The notes beneath the pieces are model-generated. The model was not told where the DNA came from, did not search any database, and was given only the letters and a program-made list of their open reading frames with translations. DNA of 64,000 nt. Origin: Bacillus fungorum. GTDB taxonomy: Bacteria; Bacillota; Bacilli; Bacillales; Bacillaceae_G. The position numbers and the translations under genes are program-made. Of this stretch, positions 62,518 to 64,000 are shown piece by piece. Position 1 is the first letter of the stretch, and each line of letters begins with the position of its first letter. The stretch covers positions 1 through 64,000 of the forward strand of contig NZ_NWUW01000003.1 in the NCBI RefSeq assembly GCF_002746455.1, read 5' to 3'.

Positions 62518-63019
62518 CTTGTTATTTTGGTTTATCTAAAAATTTATTTCATAGTGCATGATCTATTTTCATCAATTGTCATGTATATATGTGTCCTCCA
62601 ATGACAAGGTTAAATCCATTCAGTTCATCATCGTAGCTTCGTTATCTTGCGGTTACATTTCAAAATGCGTACAACAGCGTACCTGCAAGGTTATACTGAT
62701 GCTGGAGGTGATTCAAAGTGACATATTATCGGAACATGAATTCGAAACAAATGAATTAACAATTAGCTTCTTCCAAATGAATTCCATCCGTATATCAATT
62801 GGTTTATAAACAAATGCGGCAGTATTTTTTGGAAGATGTGCTTTTCATTAGTCAGGTGATTTTTAAACATCAAGTCTTCATTTTGAAACTAAAATCGCTT
62901 TTATAGTAGGTTTCGAATTTTTATGCGGTACAGACATTAGTGGAAAGACAGGTTTTGCCTGCTCTGACTTTTATCGTAAACTTGAGAAATTATAAAAATG
63001 GATTTAACGGGGGAATATT
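62518..63019. other. Gene-poor region before the last MFS gene
   Basis: About 500 bases contain only short open frames without credible sites or composition. A very strong GGAGGTGAT (62704-62712) is followed by a GTG that opens just 12 codons, so it probably marks a decayed gene start. Confidence 0.35.
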
Positions 63020-64000
63020 ATGAAAGATAGCAAACATTTTAATTTTCACAAGCTTTGGCTAGGACAGTCTATAAGTTTGTTAGGTACTCAGTTTACAATA
63101 GTAGCCTTGCCACTCTTTGCATTAGAGGTGTTACAAACAAGTGAAGCAAATGCTGCTATGCTTCGTGGGGTTATATTCGTCCCATACCTAATTTTCGGGT
63201 TAGTAGCCGGTGCTTTAATAGACGTTTTTCATAGGAAAAATGTTTTGCTGATTTGTAGTATATGTCAAGGCGTATTATTTTTATCGGTATTCATACTGAC
63301 TGTAACTAATATTATAACTTTCCCTTTATTGGTGTTTATCATGTTTTTAAATGGAATATTTACTACATTTTATAATATTGCCATTCCTTCTTTCTTACCA
63401 GAAATAGTAACAAATAAAGACAACTTAAAAAAAGGAAATGCTCAACTAGCACTTTCGGAGTCTCTTTCTATAGTAATTGGTCCTATGCTAGCTGGAATCG
63501 TCATTACTCTAGTTGGATTAACAGGCTCATTCACTGTTGACGCAGTAACGTATTTTGTTTGTTTTATGTTTGTATTATTCATTTCAAAGTTTAAACCGCA
63601 TACAGAGGGTTCTTTAAAAGACGTAAATATAAAATCCGTATATCAAAACATATATGAAGGTTTGATATATTTCAAAAAACACCCTGTATTGGAACCGATT
63701 GTAACGTGTGGTGCTGTTTACGGTTTTTTTAAATACATATTAACTAGCATTTTAGTAATATTTCTTTATAAGGTAATGGGGCTATCTGAAATTGAAATAG
63801 GATTTGTTGTAGGTTCAGCAGCGGTAGGATTTTTAATAGGTAATACGATACTCATGAAAAAAAGTAAACAAATTAATAATACAAAAATGCTTATTTATAG
63901 CGCTACTGTATCAGTTACTGGTTTGGCTTTTATACCCATAATGGGATATATAGGAACAGTTTACGGTATAGTAGCCGCAAGTATCATACATGGTATGGGA
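63020..64000 (+). CDS. MFS transporter (macrolide efflux/EntS-like), runs off the window
   Basis: ATG 63020 stands 7 bases after GGGGGAA and opens a frame of 327 codons that is still open at the window end. The protein begins KDSKHFNFHKLWLGQSISLLGTQ and has at least nine membrane helices. LFGLVAGALIDVFHRKNVL-type motif A (IFGLVAGALIDVFHRKN) and a central NIAIPSFLPEIVTNKDNL tract are typical of the MefA/EntS-like MFS_3 group of drug or siderophore exporters. About 80-100 residues are missing from its C-terminus. Confidence 0.85.
   Translation, partial: MKDSKHFNFHKLWLGQSISLLGTQFTIVALPLFALEVLQTSEANAAMLRGVIFVPYLIFGLVAGALIDVFHRKNVLLICSICQGVLFLSVFILTVTNIITFPLLVFIMFLNGIFTTFYNIAIPSFLPEIVTNKDNLKKGNAQLALSESLSIVIGPMLAGIVITLVGLTGSFTVDAVTYFVCFMFVLFISKFKPHTEGSLKDVNIKSVYQNIYEGLIYFKKHPVLEPIVTCGAVYGFFKYILTSILVIFLYKVMGLSEIEIGFVVGSAAVGFLIGNTILMKKSKQINNTKMLIYSATVSVTGLAFIPIMGYIGTVYGIVAASIIHGMG

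Noticed and set aside
62558..62809. 83-codon ORF
   Set aside because: No ribosome-binding site, unusual composition, no family resemblance; overlapping frames look equally protein-like.

Overview
The window is chromosomal DNA of the Bacillus cereus group (B. cereus, thuringiensis or anthracis type). The base composition is AT-rich and the ribosome-binding sites are strong Gram-positive ones. It carries a cereolysin O/anthrolysin O type cytolysin behind a perfect PlcR box, LPXTG- and SLH-anchored surface proteins, a SAM-I riboswitch, an intracellular PHB depolymerase of the B. thuringiensis PhaZ type, and HssRS/HrtBA heme-stress genes. No rRNA, tRNA, CRISPR array or prophage was seen.

Layout. 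0-2.3 kb: a YfcC-type carrier and an RraA-like protein, divergent. 2.6-8.4 kb: a five-gene nutrient uptake operon. It has an LPKTG-anchored protein joining a DUF4430 domain to an alpha/alpha barrel, a DUF4430 lipoprotein, and an ECF transporter (T protein, fused double ATPase, S component); I infer corrinoid capture. 8.6-12.4 kb: small unknown genes, one behind a SAM riboswitch, a SWIM protein, a quinone reductase-like flavoprotein and an AtoE-type permease. 12.5-14.4 kb: PlcR box, a 26-residue amphipathic peptide gene, and the cytolysin. 14.6-16.9 kb: an AT-rich accessory stretch with a putative nuclease, a TetR regulator, a short SMR pump and a gene remnant. 17-19.7 kb: a YxlEFG-like ABC exporter with a divergent HTH regulator and two operators. 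19.7-26.4 kb: a serine hydrolase, a MarR/MFS pair (YwoH/YwoG-like), phaZ, another MFS gene, a NETI protein and a VOC protein. 26.5-31.3 kb: two SLH surface proteins (one an amidase) around a small HTH protein and a HEAT-repeat DNA alkylation repair protein. 31.6-38.7 kb: a DnaD-like protein, a penicillin acylase family enzyme, a lipoprotein, a Fur-type promoter before a gene stub and an AraC regulator, a cupin lacking a normal start codon, a TIM-barrel glycosidase-like protein and a DUF378 protein. 38.9-42.5 kb: serC-serA-DUF1015. 42.8-46.0 kb: two small secreted proteins, a SunI-like protein and a YitT protein.

46.2-53.6 kb: the heme-stress module. hssR-hssS are followed by an MFS gene cut off by an intact IS200/IS605 element (TnpA plus TnpB), a frameshifted ArsR-like regulator gene, and hrtB-hrtA. 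The hrtB promoter contains the direct repeat GTTCATATT-NN-GTTCATATT known for HssR. 53.6-64 kb: an LPXTG-type coiled-coil surface protein, a P-loop kinase-like protein, a methyltransferase, D-cysteine desulfhydrase, several small membrane proteins and lipoproteins (one broken), an L,D-transpeptidase, a small membrane gene behind a Fur-like promoter, and an MFS gene that runs off the end.

Two themes recur. One is acquisition and handling of cofactor, iron and heme (ECF/DUF4430, Fur-like promoters, Hss/Hrt). The other is PlcR-type secreted virulence functions. Decay is visible in several places: a truncated MFS gene, a frameshifted regulator, a broken lipoprotein, a lost start codon and a siderophore-type regulator left beside gene fragments.
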